From positions 1,302,001-1,366,000 of the forward strand of contig NZ_AP013042.1 of the NCBI RefSeq assembly GCF_001547755.1: a DNA stretch of 64,000 nucleotides. The letters run 5' to 3'. Below the pieces are notes generated by a model. The model was not told where the DNA came from and did no database searches. It worked only from the letters and a program-made list of their open reading frames with translations. The position numbers and the translations under genes were made by a program. Positions 8,715-18,594 of the stretch are shown piece after piece. Positions within the stretch are counted from its first letter, which is position 1, and each line of letters begins with the position of its first letter. Source of the DNA: an endosymbiont of Bathymodiolus septemdierum str. Myojin knoll. Its GTDB lineage: Bacteria; Pseudomonadota; Gammaproteobacteria; PS1; Pseudothioglobaceae.

Positions 8715-9677
8715 ATGTCACTTGACAAAATTAAAATTTTTAGCGGAAACGCTAATCCGCAACTTTCTGGTGAGATTATTTCAAATTTGAATGTTATCCA
8801 AGGTAAGGCTTTAGTGAGTAAGTTTAGCGATGGAGAGGCACGGGTTGAGATTTTGGAAAATGTGCGCGGCTGTGATGTGTTTGTATTACAGCCGACTTGT
8901 GGACCTTCTCCAGCGGAAACTTTGATGGAGTTGCTGGTTATTGTAGATGCACTGAAACGCTCCTCAGCTTCTCGGATTACAGCAGTTGTACCCTACCTTG
9001 GGTATTCTCGTCAAGATCGTCGTTCACGATTGACGCGTGTGCCGATTACGGCAAAATTAGCGGCAAAAATGATTGAAGCAGCTGGGGTTGATAGGATTTT
9101 AACCGTTGACTTGCACGCAGACCAAATCCAAGGATTCTTTAATATTCCAATTGATAATATTTATGCGCAACCCGTGTTAATTGAAGATATTCTTGCGCAA
9201 AATTATAAAGATATCGTTGTCGTATCGCCCGATGTTGGTGGCGTGGTGCGTGCACGAGCGGCGGCGAAAAGATTAAATGATGCGGATTTGGCAATTATTG
9301 ACAAACGACGCCCTGAAGCGAATGTTGTAGAAGTAATGAATGTGATTGGCAAGGTTAAAGGTCGAACTTGCGTGCTGATTGACGACATGGTTGATACCGC
9401 TGGCACTTTATGTCAAGCGGCAGCAATTTTAAAAGAAAGAGGCGCTAAAAAAGTAGTAGCCTATGCAACGCATGCTGTGTTATCTGGCAAGGCTATTGTG
9501 AACATTAACAATTCAGAATTAGATGAATTGGTGGCAACCAACACCATTCCTTTATCAGCTCCAGCAACTAATTGTAAAAAAATTAGACAATTATCTCTTG
9601 CGCCAAAACTTGCAGAAGTGATTAAACGAATCAGCGAAGAGCAATCTATCAGCACCATATTCTCTGATGCCAAATAA
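8715..9677 (+). CDS. prs: Ribose-phosphate pyrophosphokinase
   Basis: A 320-residue PRPP synthase (class I, cytosolic), supplying PRPP for nucleotides, His, Trp and NAD, including the trpD and nadC reactions in this window. The flexible loop YSRQDRRSR, the ribose-5-phosphate segment and the PRPP-binding loop [12 protein letters not shown] are present. The length matches the family. The leader contains the truncated palindromic repeat and a TATAAT-like box at 8674-8679, but no convincing -35 element at normal spacing. Confidence 0.95.
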   Translation: MSLDKIKIFSGNANPQLSGEIISNLNVIQGKALVSKFSDGEARVEILENVRGCDVFVLQPTCGPSPAETLMELLVIVDALKRSSASRITAVVPYLGYSRQDRRSRLTRVPITAKLAAKMIEAAGVDRILTVDLHADQIQGFFNIPIDNIYAQPVLIEDILAQNYKDIVVVSPDVGGVVRARAAAKRLNDADLAIIDKRRPEANVVEVMNVIGKVKGRTCVLIDDMVDTAGTLCQAAAILKERGAKKVVAYATHAVLSGKAIVNINNSELDELVATNTIPLSAPATNCKKIRQLSLAPKLAEVIKRISEEQSISTIFSDAK

Positions 9678-9762
9678 TCACTTAAAATTTAAATTTCACC
9701 CTTTACATAAGGCTCTATATGTATAATTGCTCTTTTCGTCAACCGTAAAATAAAAAATCTCT

Positions 9763-11574
9763 ATGAAATCTACGACAAAAGCACACAAACAAGCACTCCA
9801 AAATCTCATTACTGTTGGCAAGGATAAAGGTTACCTAACCTATGCAGAACTTAATGACATGCTACCAGAGGACTTATTGACGCAAGATCAAATTGAGCCG
9901 ATTGTTTCTATTTTAGAAGAGTTAGATATTATCGTTTCTGAAACCGTTCCTGATGCGGATACTTTGGTTGTAGAATCTGGTGCCAAAGCACAATCTACTT
10001 CTGCGGAAGCAGCAACTGCAGCGCTTGCAGCGCTTGACTCAGAATTTGGCAGAACCACTGACCCAGTTAGAATGTATATGCGTGAAATGGGTGTGGTAGA
10101 TTTGTTAGAGCAAGAAGATGAAATTCGTATTGCCAAGGAGATTGAGGAAGGCATCTTCGAAATTATGCAGGCGATTACACTTTATCCGTCAATTACTGAT
10201 TTGTTCTTTAAAGCACATATGCGACTTGAAGAAGGAAAATGTAAGATGACCGATGTCATTATCGGCTACCAAAACGACGCACAAGATTTTGCTAAGAAAA
10301 AAGCAGCATTTGATTCAGGTGAGTTTGACGATGATGATGAATATGCAGATATGGAAGAAATGGAATACACCGGACCCGATGAAGATCAGGTGTACTTGCG
10401 TTATGATAAAATTCTAAAAGCTGCTAAAAAATATGAAGATACCAATAAGGAGTACGGATTGCATGATAAAAAAACAATCTCTACGCGTACAGCACTGGCA
10501 AAAAATCTATCAGATTTGCGCCTAGCACCAAAATTAGTATCTACCATGGTGGATGTTGTTTGTGAGCGTATTGCCAAAGTCAAGAAACAAGAAAAAATCA
10601 TTCAAAATGCTTGCCTATATGCAGACATGGAACGCAAACAATTTTTTGACTTGTTTACTGACAATGAAACTAACTTTGACTGGCTAAAAAATGCCAAATT
10701 AGATAAAAAAGTTAAAGATAAATTAGCCGACAGCGAAGACAAAATTTATTACGCACAAAAAAACCTTAAAGAGTACGAAGAAGAAATGCAACTCACTATT
10801 GCCGAGTTAAAAGCAATTAATAAACTCTATCGTCGTGGCGATCGTCGCGCCAAAACAGCAAAAGCACAAATGATTGAAGCAAACTTGCGTTTAGTGATTT
10901 CAATTGCCAAAAAATATGCCAACCGTGGCTTGCAATTCTTAGACCTTATTCAAGAAGGCAATGTTGGCTTAATGAAAGCCGTTGATAAATTTGAATACCG
11001 TCGTGGTTACAAATTCTCAACTTACGCAACTTGGTGGATTCGTCAAGCAATTACGCGCTCAATCGCTGATCAAGCGCGCACCATTCGTATCCCAGTGCAT
11101 ATGATTGAAACGATTAATAAATTGAATCGTGTAAAGCGTCAATTACTACAAAAATACGGCAGAGAGGCAAGCCCTGAAGAATTATCCGTAGAAATGGAAT
11201 TACCAGAAAGTAAAATTATTAAGATTTTAAAGATTGCCAAAGAGCCATTATCAATGGAAACCCCAGTTGGTGACGACGAAGATTCAAACATTGGTGATTT
11301 TATTGAAGATATCAACCTTTCTTCACCGGTGGAAACCACAACCAAAGAAAGCCTTAGAGAGACAACTGGCGACTTACTTGCCAACCTTTCTTCAAGAGAG
11401 GCAAAAGTATTAAAAATGCGCTTTGGTATCGATATGAACACTGACCATACCCTAGAAGAAGTGGGTCGTCAATTTGATGTAACACGCGAGCGTATTCGTC
11501 AAATTGAAGCCAAAGCATTGCGCAAACTCAGGCATCCGTCAAGAGCGCACAAACTAGCAAGTTTTCTAGAATAA
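9763..11574 (+). CDS. rpoD: RNA polymerase sigma-70 factor
   Basis: A 603-residue primary sigma factor. Region 1.1 covers about the first 80 residues, region 1.2 begins at [11 protein letters not shown] near residue 101, and a long acidic non-conserved insert follows. Region 2 contains [18 protein letters not shown] for -10 recognition and melting. Region 4.2 near the end contains [20 protein letters not shown] for -35 contact. It is close to E. coli RpoD in length (613). tRNA-Ile2 starts 10 bases after the stop and may be part of the same transcript. Confidence 0.96.
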   Translation: MKSTTKAHKQALQNLITVGKDKGYLTYAELNDMLPEDLLTQDQIEPIVSILEELDIIVSETVPDADTLVVESGAKAQSTSAEAATAALAALDSEFGRTTDPVRMYMREMGVVDLLEQEDEIRIAKEIEEGIFEIMQAITLYPSITDLFFKAHMRLEEGKCKMTDVIIGYQNDAQDFAKKKAAFDSGEFDDDDEYADMEEMEYTGPDEDQVYLRYDKILKAAKKYEDTNKEYGLHDKKTISTRTALAKNLSDLRLAPKLVSTMVDVVCERIAKVKKQEKIIQNACLYADMERKQFFDLFTDNETNFDWLKNAKLDKKVKDKLADSEDKIYYAQKNLKEYEEEMQLTIAELKAINKLYRRGDRRAKTAKAQMIEANLRLVISIAKKYANRGLQFLDLIQEGNVGLMKAVDKFEYRRGYKFSTYATWWIRQAITRSIADQARTIRIPVHMIETINKLNRVKRQLLQKYGREASPEELSVEMELPESKIIKILKIAKEPLSMETPVGDDEDSNIGDFIEDINLSSPVETTTKESLRETTGDLLANLSSREAKVLKMRFGIDMNTDHTLEEVGRQFDVTRERIRQIEAKALRKLRHPSRAHKLASFLE

Positions 11575-11584
11575 CCCCGTTTTC

Positions 11585-11661
11585 GGGCCTATAGCTCAGT
11601 TGGTTAGAGCAATCGACTCATAATCGATTGGTCCTTGGTTCAAGTCCAAGTAGGCCCACCA
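11585..11661 (+). tRNA. tRNA-Ile2 (CAU, lysidine type)
   Basis: A 77-nt cloverleaf with acceptor GGGCCTA/TAGGCCC, anticodon CAT and encoded CCA. The CAT anticodon could mean Met, but the ATCGACTCATAATCGAT stem-loop followed by TTGGTC and the T-arm TGGTTCAAGTCCA resemble tRNA-Ile2 rather than elongator Met, so TilS would convert C34 to lysidine. The following 124 bases to cysQ hold no recognisable feature. Confidence 0.85.
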
Positions 11662-11785
11662 TTTTAAAACTACCTCGTCTCTTTCCTTCGCATTGCGTTG
11701 GATTTTTCGTGTGCCTGTTCATATAACGCTCTTCCGCCCTGTAGAATGAGAAAATGTTTGTATTTAAAAAAGGTATGATGTCCAT

Positions 11786-12553
11786 ATGATGTTTGACCAA
11801 ATTCTGCCCTCGTTAATTAAACTCACCACCAAGGTTGGAGATGAGATTTTGTCGCATTATAAAAACGACATAAAAGTTGAGTTTAAAACAGATGAAACGC
11901 CGTTGACGATTGCAGATAAAAATGCACATCGGGCTATTGCTGAGGCCTTATCCAAACTAACGCCTAATACACCTGTCTTATCCGAAGAATCGACCGTAGT
12001 AGATTTTAAAGAGCGTTCAAAATGGACTGAATATTGGCTGATTGATCCGCTGGATGGGACGAAAGATTTTATTGAACGAACGGGTGAGTTTTGTATTTGT
12101 ATCGCTTATATTAAAAATCATCGGGCAATTTTTGGCTTGGTTTATGCGCCGATAACCCGGGTGCATTATTATGGTTTTGAGGGGGTGGCGTATAAATATC
12201 ATCAGAATATTCAAACTATCATTAATGCTTGCATGAAAAAACAGCCATTGCGTATCGTTACTGGACATCATTCGTCGAATAATTCAAAATTAAAAGCGCA
12301 TTTTGCTACGCTGGGTGAATACGAATTAAATAACTTAGGCAGTGCGTTAAAATTTTGTGAAATTGCGCAAGGGCATTATGACTATTATCCGAGATTTGGA
12401 CCTTGTTCTGAATGGGATACAGCGGCAGGTGGCTGTATTTTACAAAATGCAGGTGGCTTGGTAGTGGATGAGAATGGCAAGCCACTTAGGTACAACACTC
12501 AAGACAGTTTATTATCGCCGCCGTTCTTTGCCTCAGGAAAACCTAAGGGATAA
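11786..12553 (+). CDS. cysQ: 3'(2'),5'-bisphosphate nucleotidase
   Basis: A 255-residue Mg-dependent phosphatase of the inositol monophosphatase superfamily that hydrolyses 3'-phosphoadenosine 5'-phosphate, a by-product of sulfate assimilation. The metal site motif DPLDGTKDFIERTGEF and the C-terminal WDTAAGGCILQNAGG are intact. Two adjacent ATG codons (11786, 11789) are possible starts. The 3' end overlaps the convergent nadC gene by 21 bases, so no terminator can sit between them. Confidence 0.92.
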   Translation: MMFDQILPSLIKLTTKVGDEILSHYKNDIKVEFKTDETPLTIADKNAHRAIAEALSKLTPNTPVLSEESTVVDFKERSKWTEYWLIDPLDGTKDFIERTGEFCICIAYIKNHRAIFGLVYAPITRVHYYGFEGVAYKYHQNIQTIINACMKKQPLRIVTGHHSSNNSKLKAHFATLGEYELNNLGSALKFCEIAQGHYDYYPRFGPCSEWDTAAGGCILQNAGGLVVDENGKPLRYNTQDSLLSPPFFASGKPKG

Positions 12554-13342
12554 ATCGATTGCTTGAATGTTTTTGGTGATACTGCCAGTGGAAATATAAT
12601 CAACACCCGTTTCAGCGACTTTAACAATGGTATTTTCATCAATATTACCCGATGCCTCTAAGGGTAGTTTGTGATTGGCTAATTTAACGGCCTGAATTAA
12701 ATCTGTGATTGAAAAATTATCACACAATGCCCTAGTAATGCCCGTTAAACCTAACACCTCTGTAAGTTGTTCCAAATCTTCTACTTCCACAATTAATGGC
12801 AAATCTGGGTATTGGTCTTTTGCTAATTGCACGGCTTTTGTGATTGATCCAGCGGCAATAATATGATTTTCTTTGAGCATTATCGCATCAAATAAGCCGA
12901 TGCGATGATTAACACCGCCCCCGCATTTAACCGCCTGTTTTTGTGCCAAGCGTAATCCAGGAATGGTTTTTCGAGTGTCTAATAATTGGGCGTTGGTATG
13001 GGCGATTTTATCCACCAAGGTTTTTGTCTGCGTGGCAACAGCGCTCAAAGTTTGTAAGAAATTGAGCGCCACCCTTTCCCCGCTGATAATGCTATTAGAG
13101 GCGCCTGATAAAGTGCATAAAACTTGTTTTGCTTGAATGCGCTCGCCTTCTTTAAAATGCCACTCAATTTGAATATCCTTGTCTAGAGATAAAAAAACAG
13201 CTTGCGCATATTCAACGCCACAAATAATGGCAGATTCCCTGGCAATAACTTGTGCAGATACGATTTTGTCTTCCAACAAGTGTGCCGATACATCGCCACT
13301 GCCAATGTCTTCATTGAGCGCAAGTTCAATTATTTTATTCAT
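12533..13342 (-). CDS. nadC: Nicotinate-nucleotide pyrophosphorylase
   Basis: About 269 residues; makes nicotinate mononucleotide from quinolinate and PRPP in NAD synthesis. The conserved TRKTIPGLRLAQKQAV, GGGVNHRIGLFDAIMLKENH and the C-terminal VDYISTGSITK are present. I chose ATG 13342, which overlaps the lpxB stop in the usual coupled way; an upstream in-frame start at 13384 would add 14 residues lying within lpxB. The 3' end overlaps cysQ convergently. Confidence 0.93.
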   Translation of the reverse strand: MNKIIELALNEDIGSGDVSAHLLEDKIVSAQVIARESAIICGVEYAQAVFLSLDKDIQIEWHFKEGERIQAKQVLCTLSGASNSIISGERVALNFLQTLSAVATQTKTLVDKIAHTNAQLLDTRKTIPGLRLAQKQAVKCGGGVNHRIGLFDAIMLKENHIIAAGSITKAVQLAKDQYPDLPLIVEVEDLEQLTEVLGLTGITRALCDNFSITDLIQAVKLANHKLPLEASGNIDENTIVKVAETGVDYISTGSITKNIQAIDLSLRFS

Positions 13343-14420
13343 TGACAAACTCGCTAATAAGTCGTGCCGACTCTTCGCTAGCATTCATATTTAATTGCTG
13401 ATGAATAGCGTTAAATTCTTGCACCAATAATGCGCTGTCATTTTGCAAAATAGTCATCGCTTTTTCAGCAATATTAGCCCCATTCGCCTCGTCTTGAATC
13501 AACTCTGGCACCAGCGATTTATTGGCAATAATATTCGGCAAACTCACATGCTCAATCTTAACGAGTCGTGAGACAATGAAATAACTAAAAACTGACAATT
13601 TATACACCACCACCATCGGCACGCCCAACAGTGCCAATTCCAAAGCTGCCGTGCCACTCGCCACCAATACCAAATCTGACTCTGGCATCCGCTGATGCGC
13701 ATCACCTGTAGAAATGCTAACATTCGCCTTCTCAGCCAACGGCTTTGCCCACGCCAGCAATTCGTCATTTGCCAAAGCCAAATGAAAAGTTAATTGCGCA
13801 TCTTGCTGCGCCATAATAGAGGTTGCCACCAACATTTCAGGTAACAATCGGGTAATTTCGCTAACGCGTGAGCCAGGCATTAATAAGATTTTTTTGCTAC
13901 TTTGATAGTTGACGCGTGGATGCAATGTTTCTGCCAAAGGATGTCCAACAAACAGCGCACGCTGCTGATGTTTTTGATAAAAATCCACCTCAAAGGGAAA
14001 TAGGCACAACACCAAATCGGTTGACTTTTTGATTTTTTTCACCCGACTTTGACGCCACGCCCACACCGATGGAGAAATAAAATGCACCGTTTTAACACCT
14101 CGGCGCTTGAGTTTTTTCTCAATCATAAAATTAAAATCAGGGCCATCCACCCCAATAAAAACATCGGGTTTATTCTTGGAAAAATAGTCAATAATGGTTT
14201 TTCTGAGTTGCAATAATGCAGGCAATTTTTTCAGCACTTCACTAAGCCCCATCACATTCACCCGCTTTTGATCCCACAATTGCTCACAGCCCGCCTCAAT
14301 CATCTTGTCGCCAGCCAGCCCTTGTATTTGAATATCAGAATTTTGCGCTTTTAACGCAGTCACCAATTTTGAACCAATCAAATCGCCCGAAGTCTCAGCA
14401 GCACTGATGGCAATTTTCAT
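13335..14420 (-). CDS. lpxB: Lipid-A-disaccharide synthase
   Basis: A 361-residue glycosyltransferase (GT19) that condenses UDP-diacylglucosamine with lipid X at the inner membrane. The N-terminal AAETSGDLIGSKLV, the ISPSVWAWRQSRVKKI block and the LMPGSRVSEI nucleotide-binding segment are family hallmarks. Its presence shows a lipid-A-bearing outer membrane. It sits between yhbY (1-base overlap) and nadC (8-base overlap); other lpx genes are not in the window. Confidence 0.94.
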   Translation of the reverse strand: MKIAISAAETSGDLIGSKLVTALKAQNSDIQIQGLAGDKMIEAGCEQLWDQKRVNVMGLSEVLKKLPALLQLRKTIIDYFSKNKPDVFIGVDGPDFNFMIEKKLKRRGVKTVHFISPSVWAWRQSRVKKIKKSTDLVLCLFPFEVDFYQKHQQRALFVGHPLAETLHPRVNYQSSKKILLMPGSRVSEITRLLPEMLVATSIMAQQDAQLTFHLALANDELLAWAKPLAEKANVSISTGDAHQRMPESDLVLVASGTAALELALLGVPMVVVYKLSVFSYFIVSRLVKIEHVSLPNIIANKSLVPELIQDEANGANIAEKAMTILQNDSALLVQEFNAIHQQLNMNASEESARLISEFVNE

Positions 14421-14722
14421 TACTTCCTCGGTAAAATAATTTCCGGCTCTTCATCAAACCCGCGATAAATCACCATCACCGCACCAATCACCTGTATCAA
14501 ATGCGCCTGAGTCACATTGACAATCTCATCAATCATCCGCTGCCTATCTTCTCTATCCTCTGCACGAATTTTTATTTTCAGTAACTCGTGCTTAGTCATA
14601 CTGATTTCCAATTCCTTCAACACCGACTCACTCAGCCCATGCTGCCCGACCATTACAATAGGCTTTAAGGCGTGCCCGCGAGCGCGTAAGAATTTTTTTT
14701 GATTGTTTGTTAGTTTGTTCAT
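14420..14722 (-). CDS. yhbY: CRM-domain RNA-binding protein YhbY
   Basis: A 100-residue single CRM-domain protein that associates with pre-50S ribosomal particles. The pattern LRARGHALKPIVMVGQHGLS followed by a basic second half (LKIKIRAEDREDRQ) fits YhbY/RlbY at its normal length. Its last base overlaps the lpxB start. Upstream, the TPR gene ends 5 bases away, so all of these minus-strand genes up to lptM could share a transcript. Confidence 0.9.
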   Translation of the reverse strand: MNKLTNNQKKFLRARGHALKPIVMVGQHGLSESVLKELEISMTKHELLKIKIRAEDREDRQRMIDEIVNVTQAHLIQVIGAVMVIYRGFDEEPEIILPRK

Positions 14723-14726
14723 AACT

Positions 14727-15701
14727 TTATTTTCTTAATTTTTCAAGTCCATTAATTATTTTTTCCACCAAGCCATTGGAATCATTTTTTTCTTTGATTG
14801 TAGAATACACGATAGCATCAGAGAGTTTAGGTAAAAATTCTTTTTGGTAATCATTATTTTCGTGTTTCACTCGTTCAAACATCTTTGCCATTGCCACACG
14901 ATTGCTGGCTTCAATACGCAAAGCCTTGGCATTAGTATATTGACGAATGACAGTATAAGTGATAATAGAGAAAAATACATAAGCTGTATAAAAAGACATA
15001 TTAGATGGCATGCTGGTCATATCAAAAACATATACAACATCAGGCAGTCCGTTCATTAGATTCTGTCCAGATATAAGGAAGCACACCATTAAAACAATTA
15101 CAACCACGCTACCTACTCCCCAGTTTTTTTCATCTCTTTCACAATTGTCTTCTAATTCTTTTAAAATATCTTGAAACCCTTGCACCTCTTTATTGCTTGC
15201 TTGAGTTTGTTCAATCTTTTCTACAAACTCTTTTTCTAATTCTTTGATGTTTTCTTGAGTAATGATGGTTGGGTCAATATCTGCTGCGGCTTTCAAGCTT
15301 TCAATGGCTTTTTCCTCATCACCCATTTTTCGGTAAGCAACGCCGCGGTTGTAAAAGGCGTTGGCATACTTTGGATTTAAGTCAATGGCCTTATCATAAT
15401 CTTCAATGGCTTTTTCAAACTGTTTTAAATGAGTATAAGCATTGCCGCGGTTGTAAAAGGCCTTGGCATACTTTGGGTTTAAGTCAATAGCCTTATCATA
15501 ATCTTCAATGGCTTTATCAAACTGTTTTAAAGAAGCATAAACAATACCACGGTTATTAAAGGCATAGGCATCATTTGGATCTAGTTTAACAATCTGGGTG
15601 CAAATTTCAATTTTCCTAGTGTGATCGTCACTTTTAATAATCTTATCATATTCTGATTTCAATTCTGCAAGCGTCATTCCCGTCACATTCTTATCCTTCA
15701 T
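14727..15701 (-). CDS. TPR-repeat membrane protein
   Basis: About 324 residues. Residues 30-145 hold three or four tetratricopeptide repeats, two of them almost identical (FDKAIEDYDKAIDLNPKYA and FEKAIEDYDKAIDLNPKYA), pointing to recent internal duplication. Two hydrophobic segments follow (GVGSVVVIVLMVCFLISG and FYTAYVFFSIITYTVI), then a charged C-terminal tail. ATG 15701 is preferred because AAGGAG lies 7 bases upstream, although both sit inside the end of lysA. TPRs mediate protein binding; the partner is unknown. The gene interrupts the lysA-yhbY neighbourhood and may be lineage-specific. Confidence 0.8.
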   Translation of the reverse strand: MKDKNVTGMTLAELKSEYDKIIKSDDHTRKIEICTQIVKLDPNDAYAFNNRGIVYASLKQFDKAIEDYDKAIDLNPKYAKAFYNRGNAYTHLKQFEKAIEDYDKAIDLNPKYANAFYNRGVAYRKMGDEEKAIESLKAAADIDPTIITQENIKELEKEFVEKIEQTQASNKEVQGFQDILKELEDNCERDEKNWGVGSVVVIVLMVCFLISGQNLMNGLPDVVYVFDMTSMPSNMSFYTAYVFFSIITYTVIRQYTNAKALRIEASNRVAMAKMFERVKHENNDYQKEFLPKLSDAIVYSTIKEKNDSNGLVEKIINGLEKLRK

Positions 15702-16932
15702 ACAATCGCTCCTTGGCAAATAAATCTTGCACGCTTTCTCGCTTGCGCACTAATTGGTGATTTTCGCCTGAGACCATCACTTCGGCGACTCTAGGGCGGG
15801 AGTTGTAGTTGGAGCTCATGCTAAAGCCGTAAGCACCAGCGGACATTAGTGCCAAATAATCACCTTCGCTTAGGGATAAATCTCGGTTTTTGGCGAGGAA
15901 ATCGCCGGTTTCGCAGATGGGGCCGACTAAATCCCATTGGGCTTTGGTGCCGGTGGCGTTTTCATTGACGGGTAATACTTGGTGATAGGCGTTATAAAAA
16001 CTTGGGCGTAGTAAATCGTTCATAGCACCATCAACGATAGCAAAGGAATGTTCAGAATTTTGTTTTAAAAACTCAACTTTAGTGACGAATATGCCAGCGT
16101 TACCGACGATGGCTCTGCCAGGTTCTAGGATTATTTCGGTTTGCCCTACTTTGTTGATAATGGCGTCGATGTAGGCTTTAATGTTGATGGTTTGCTCGCC
16201 GTCATAATCAATGCCAACGCCACCACCTAAATCTAAGTGGTGAATACTAATACCTTCGTCATTTAATTGCCAAACTAAGGCTAAAACCTTGTCCAATGCA
16301 TCTAAAAATGGCGATACATCGGTGATTTGTGATCCGATATGGCAGTCTAAGCCTTGGACTTCTAAGTAATCGGCGTTATTGGCTTTTTTGTATAAGTCAA
16401 TGGCTTCACCAATATCAACGCCGAATTTGTTTTCTTTTAAGCCCGTGGATATGTATGGATGGGTTTTGGCATCAACATTTGGGTTGACGCGAATAGAAAT
16501 TGGGGCTTTTTTACCGATGGATTTTGCCACAGTGTTGATGCGGTCTAATTCGGATTCAGACTCCACATTGAAACAACGCACACCAACCTCTAAGGCACGC
16601 TCAATTTCAATGACGGTTTTTGCCACACCTGAAAAAACACATTTGCTCGCTTCTCCGCCTGCTTTAAGGACGCGTTCTAATTCACCGATAGAGACAATGT
16701 CAAAACCACTACCCAATTTTGCTAAAACATTGAGCACAGCAATGTTGGAATTTGCCTTAACGGCGTAACACACTAAATGCGGATGCGCACCAAAAGCTTG
16801 GTCAAACTCACGCCAATTATTCTCAATGTCAGTGCGTGAATAAACATACAGCGGTGAGCCGTAAGCATCCATTAACTCCATGATAGCAATAGATTCTGCG
16901 TGTAGCGTTTGATTTTGGTACGAGAAACTCAA
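15691..16932 (-). CDS. lysA: Diaminopimelate decarboxylase
   Basis: A 413-residue PLP enzyme (fold III) that makes lysine from meso-diaminopimelate. The PLP lysine is Lys59 in CYAVKANSN; the glycine loop HLDLGGGVGIDYDG, EPGRAIVGNAG and the active-site Cys in CETGDFLA are present. The start codon appears to be TTG at 16932, five bases after the lptM stop, because the residues before the first ATG (FSYQNQTLHAESI) match the usual LysA N-terminus. Coupled to lptM as in many gammaproteobacteria. Confidence 0.93.
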   Translation of the reverse strand: MSFSYQNQTLHAESIAIMELMDAYGSPLYVYSRTDIENNWREFDQAFGAHPHLVCYAVKANSNIAVLNVLAKLGSGFDIVSIGELERVLKAGGEASKCVFSGVAKTVIEIERALEVGVRCFNVESESELDRINTVAKSIGKKAPISIRVNPNVDAKTHPYISTGLKENKFGVDIGEAIDLYKKANNADYLEVQGLDCHIGSQITDVSPFLDALDKVLALVWQLNDEGISIHHLDLGGGVGIDYDGEQTINIKAYIDAIINKVGQTEIILEPGRAIVGNAGIFVTKVEFLKQNSEHSFAIVDGAMNDLLRPSFYNAYHQVLPVNENATGTKAQWDLVGPICETGDFLAKNRDLSLSEGDYLALMSAGAYGFSMSSNYNSRPRVAEVMVSGENHQLVRKRESVQDLFAKERLYEG

Positions 16933-16936
16933 AATA

Positions 16937-17062
16937 CTATGCGATGTGTGTAATGTGCGTTGTTGTTGAAGTTTTAACGCGCTCTAATTCGCCCATTCTG
17001 CCACAAGCAGAAATGCTGAGAATAAAAAGTGTTAATGCGGTTAGTTTGATAAAAGTTTTCAT
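16937..17062 (-). CDS. lptM: Small lipoprotein LptM (YifL-like)
   Basis: A 41-residue protein with a lipoprotein signal: MKTFIKLTALTLFILSISAC with the lipidated Cys at residue 20, followed by GRMGELERVK. LptM is a short lipoprotein encoded just before lysA in gammaproteobacteria that assists maturation of the LptD/LptE translocon. The position directly upstream of lysA and the Cys-Gly start of the mature protein support this call. The mature tail (TSTTTHITHIA) is short and poorly conserved. Confidence 0.8.
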   Translation of the reverse strand: MKTFIKLTALTLFILSISACGRMGELERVKTSTTTHITHIA

Positions 17063-17087
17063 GGCTGCCCTCTTAAATGGTTTAACG

Positions 17088-17753
17088 CTATTTTAACAGT
17101 AATTTTTGTAATTTTTGAATGAACACATCACGAGGGATATTAAATGCACCCAAACTTTTTAAATGCGTGCTTTCAACTTGGCAGTCAATCATTTCATAAT
17201 CCATATTTTTAACCAGATGAACGAAGGCGATTTTTGAGGCATTACTCACCTTTGAGAACATAGACTCACCAAAAAACACCCTGCCCATTCGCACACCATA
17301 CAACCCACCCACCAATACATCGTTTTGATACACTTCCACCGATTGCACCACACCCTGATGATATAATTCCGTGTAAGCACGCACCATGTCTGCATCAATC
17401 CAAGTGCCTGTTTGGTCTTTGCGTATTACACTTTTACAGTGGCGAATGACGCTGTCAAAATCGGCGTTAATTCTAACTTCAAATTGATTGGAACGCAGGG
17501 TTTTGCCCAAACTTTTGGCAATATGCAAAGCCTCAGGCGTAATAATCATTCGCGGGTTAGGGCTGTACCAAATCACCGGCTCATTGTCGCTATACCACGG
17601 GAAAATGCCTTGCTGATAAGCGCTGATTAATCGTTCAGATGACAAATCACCGCCAATCGCAATCAGTCCATTTGGCTCATCAAGTGCCAAGGAGGCATCG
17701 GGGAACGGGGTGCTTGGCGATTTGAGAAAAAACGACGGCGGGATTTCTATCAC
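17088..17753 (-). CDS. aat: Leucyl/phenylalanyl-tRNA--protein transferase
   Basis: A 221-residue N-end-rule enzyme that attaches Leu or Phe to proteins with N-terminal Arg or Lys. Typical blocks are GLIAIGGDLSSERLISAY, QGIFPWYSDNEPVIWYSPNP, and the later VGGLYGVRMGRVFFGESMFS. The length is normal. It overlaps nudE by 4 bases at its start. It lies 25 bases upstream of lptM, so it may drive lptM-lysA by read-through. Confidence 0.93.
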   Translation of the reverse strand: MIEIPPSFFLKSPSTPFPDASLALDEPNGLIAIGGDLSSERLISAYQQGIFPWYSDNEPVIWYSPNPRMIITPEALHIAKSLGKTLRSNQFEVRINADFDSVIRHCKSVIRKDQTGTWIDADMVRAYTELYHQGVVQSVEVYQNDVLVGGLYGVRMGRVFFGESMFSKVSNASKIAFVHLVKNMDYEMIDCQVESTHLKSLGAFNIPRDVFIQKLQKLLLK

Positions 17754-18295
17754 TGATTTCTAATGATTTCCTTTGCCATGTAAAGTGCTGCAATGGTTCT
17801 GGCTTCGGTTAAATCTTCGTTATAAACCAAGTTTTCTAAGTCCGATAATTTGTGCTTAACCACTTCCAACGGTTCTGGCTCATCGCCCTGCGCACTGTCT
17901 TTATACAAATCTTGTGCCAAAATAATATGGGTAAAATTTGATTGATAACCTGGTGCTAAAGTCATGGTTTTTACAAAAGAAAGCTGTCTGGCACCGTAGC
18001 CAATTTCTTCAATTAACTCTCTATTAGCAGCCTCAATTGGAGATTCACCTGCATCAATTTTACCTTTGGTCAGTGCTAACTCGTATCTATCGGTGCCACC
18101 CGAATATTCATAAATCATCAAAACTGTATCATCATCCAACATCGGAATCACCAAAACTGCCCCGTCGCCATCGGGCTTCAATCGTTCATATTGTCGCTTT
18201 TCCCCATTAGAAAACTCGATATCCATTGACTGAATATTGAAAAATTTTGTGGTGGCAATATTTTTTATATTGGTAACAATTGGTTTTTTTTTCAT
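17750..18295 (-). CDS. nudE: ADP-sugar/ADP compounds Nudix hydrolase NudE
   Basis: A 181-residue Nudix hydrolase. The Nudix box GKIDAGESPIEAANRELIEE is complete, and the family-specific APGYQSNFTHIILA and QGDEPEPLEVV segments match NudE, which cleaves ADP-ribose, NADH and Ap3A. The start codon is preceded by a short A-rich leader. It is the most upstream member of the aat-lptM-lysA run; the thioredoxin-like gene ends 18 bases upstream of it. Confidence 0.88.
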   Translation of the reverse strand: MKKKPIVTNIKNIATTKFFNIQSMDIEFSNGEKRQYERLKPDGDGAVLVIPMLDDDTVLMIYEYSGGTDRYELALTKGKIDAGESPIEAANRELIEEIGYGARQLSFVKTMTLAPGYQSNFTHIILAQDLYKDSAQGDEPEPLEVVKHKLSDLENLVYNEDLTEARTIAALYMAKEIIRNQ

Positions 18296-18313
18296 TTGAC
18301 CATTATAACGCTT

Positions 18314-18580
18314 TTAGCAACAATCATTATCCGTTGGGCAACATTGTGATTTAAACCAAGATAAAACAGTTTTTGCGTCTGGAATACCGCCTGCATGAGC
18401 GATTTTGCCATCAACCACGACACCTGGTGTGGACATAATACCGTAAGACATAATCTGCGCGGTATCTTCAATTTTTTCTATGCTGATAGGAATGGCGTTG
18501 TCGCTACAGACTTTTTCAATCAATTTTTGCGTTGCCTTGCAATTTGCACAACCTGTGCCTAAAACTTTGACTTCTATCAT
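18314..18580 (-). CDS. Small thioredoxin-like protein (redox-active disulfide type), copy 1
   Basis: An 88-residue thioredoxin-fold protein with the redox pair CANC at residues 10-13 (VLGTGCANCKATQ) and cis-proline segment STPGVVVDG. The C-terminus CCPTDNDCC adds four cysteines and may bind thiophilic metal or arsenic. Such TM0996/MtMsh-like proteins often accompany UPF0718 permeases and ArsR regulators. An almost identical gene encoding the same protein lies at 24516, so this one looks like a recent duplicate separated from its permease partner. Confidence 0.88.
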   Translation of the reverse strand: MIEVKVLGTGCANCKATQKLIEKVCSDNAIPISIEKIEDTAQIMSYGIMSTPGVVVDGKIAHAGGIPDAKTVLSWFKSQCCPTDNDCC

Positions 18581-18594
18581 TTTTTCTCCTTTTT

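Noticed and set aside
9702-9727. rpoD promoter TTTACA/TATAAT
   Set aside because: The spacing is only 14 bases, too short for a confident sigma-70 promoter.
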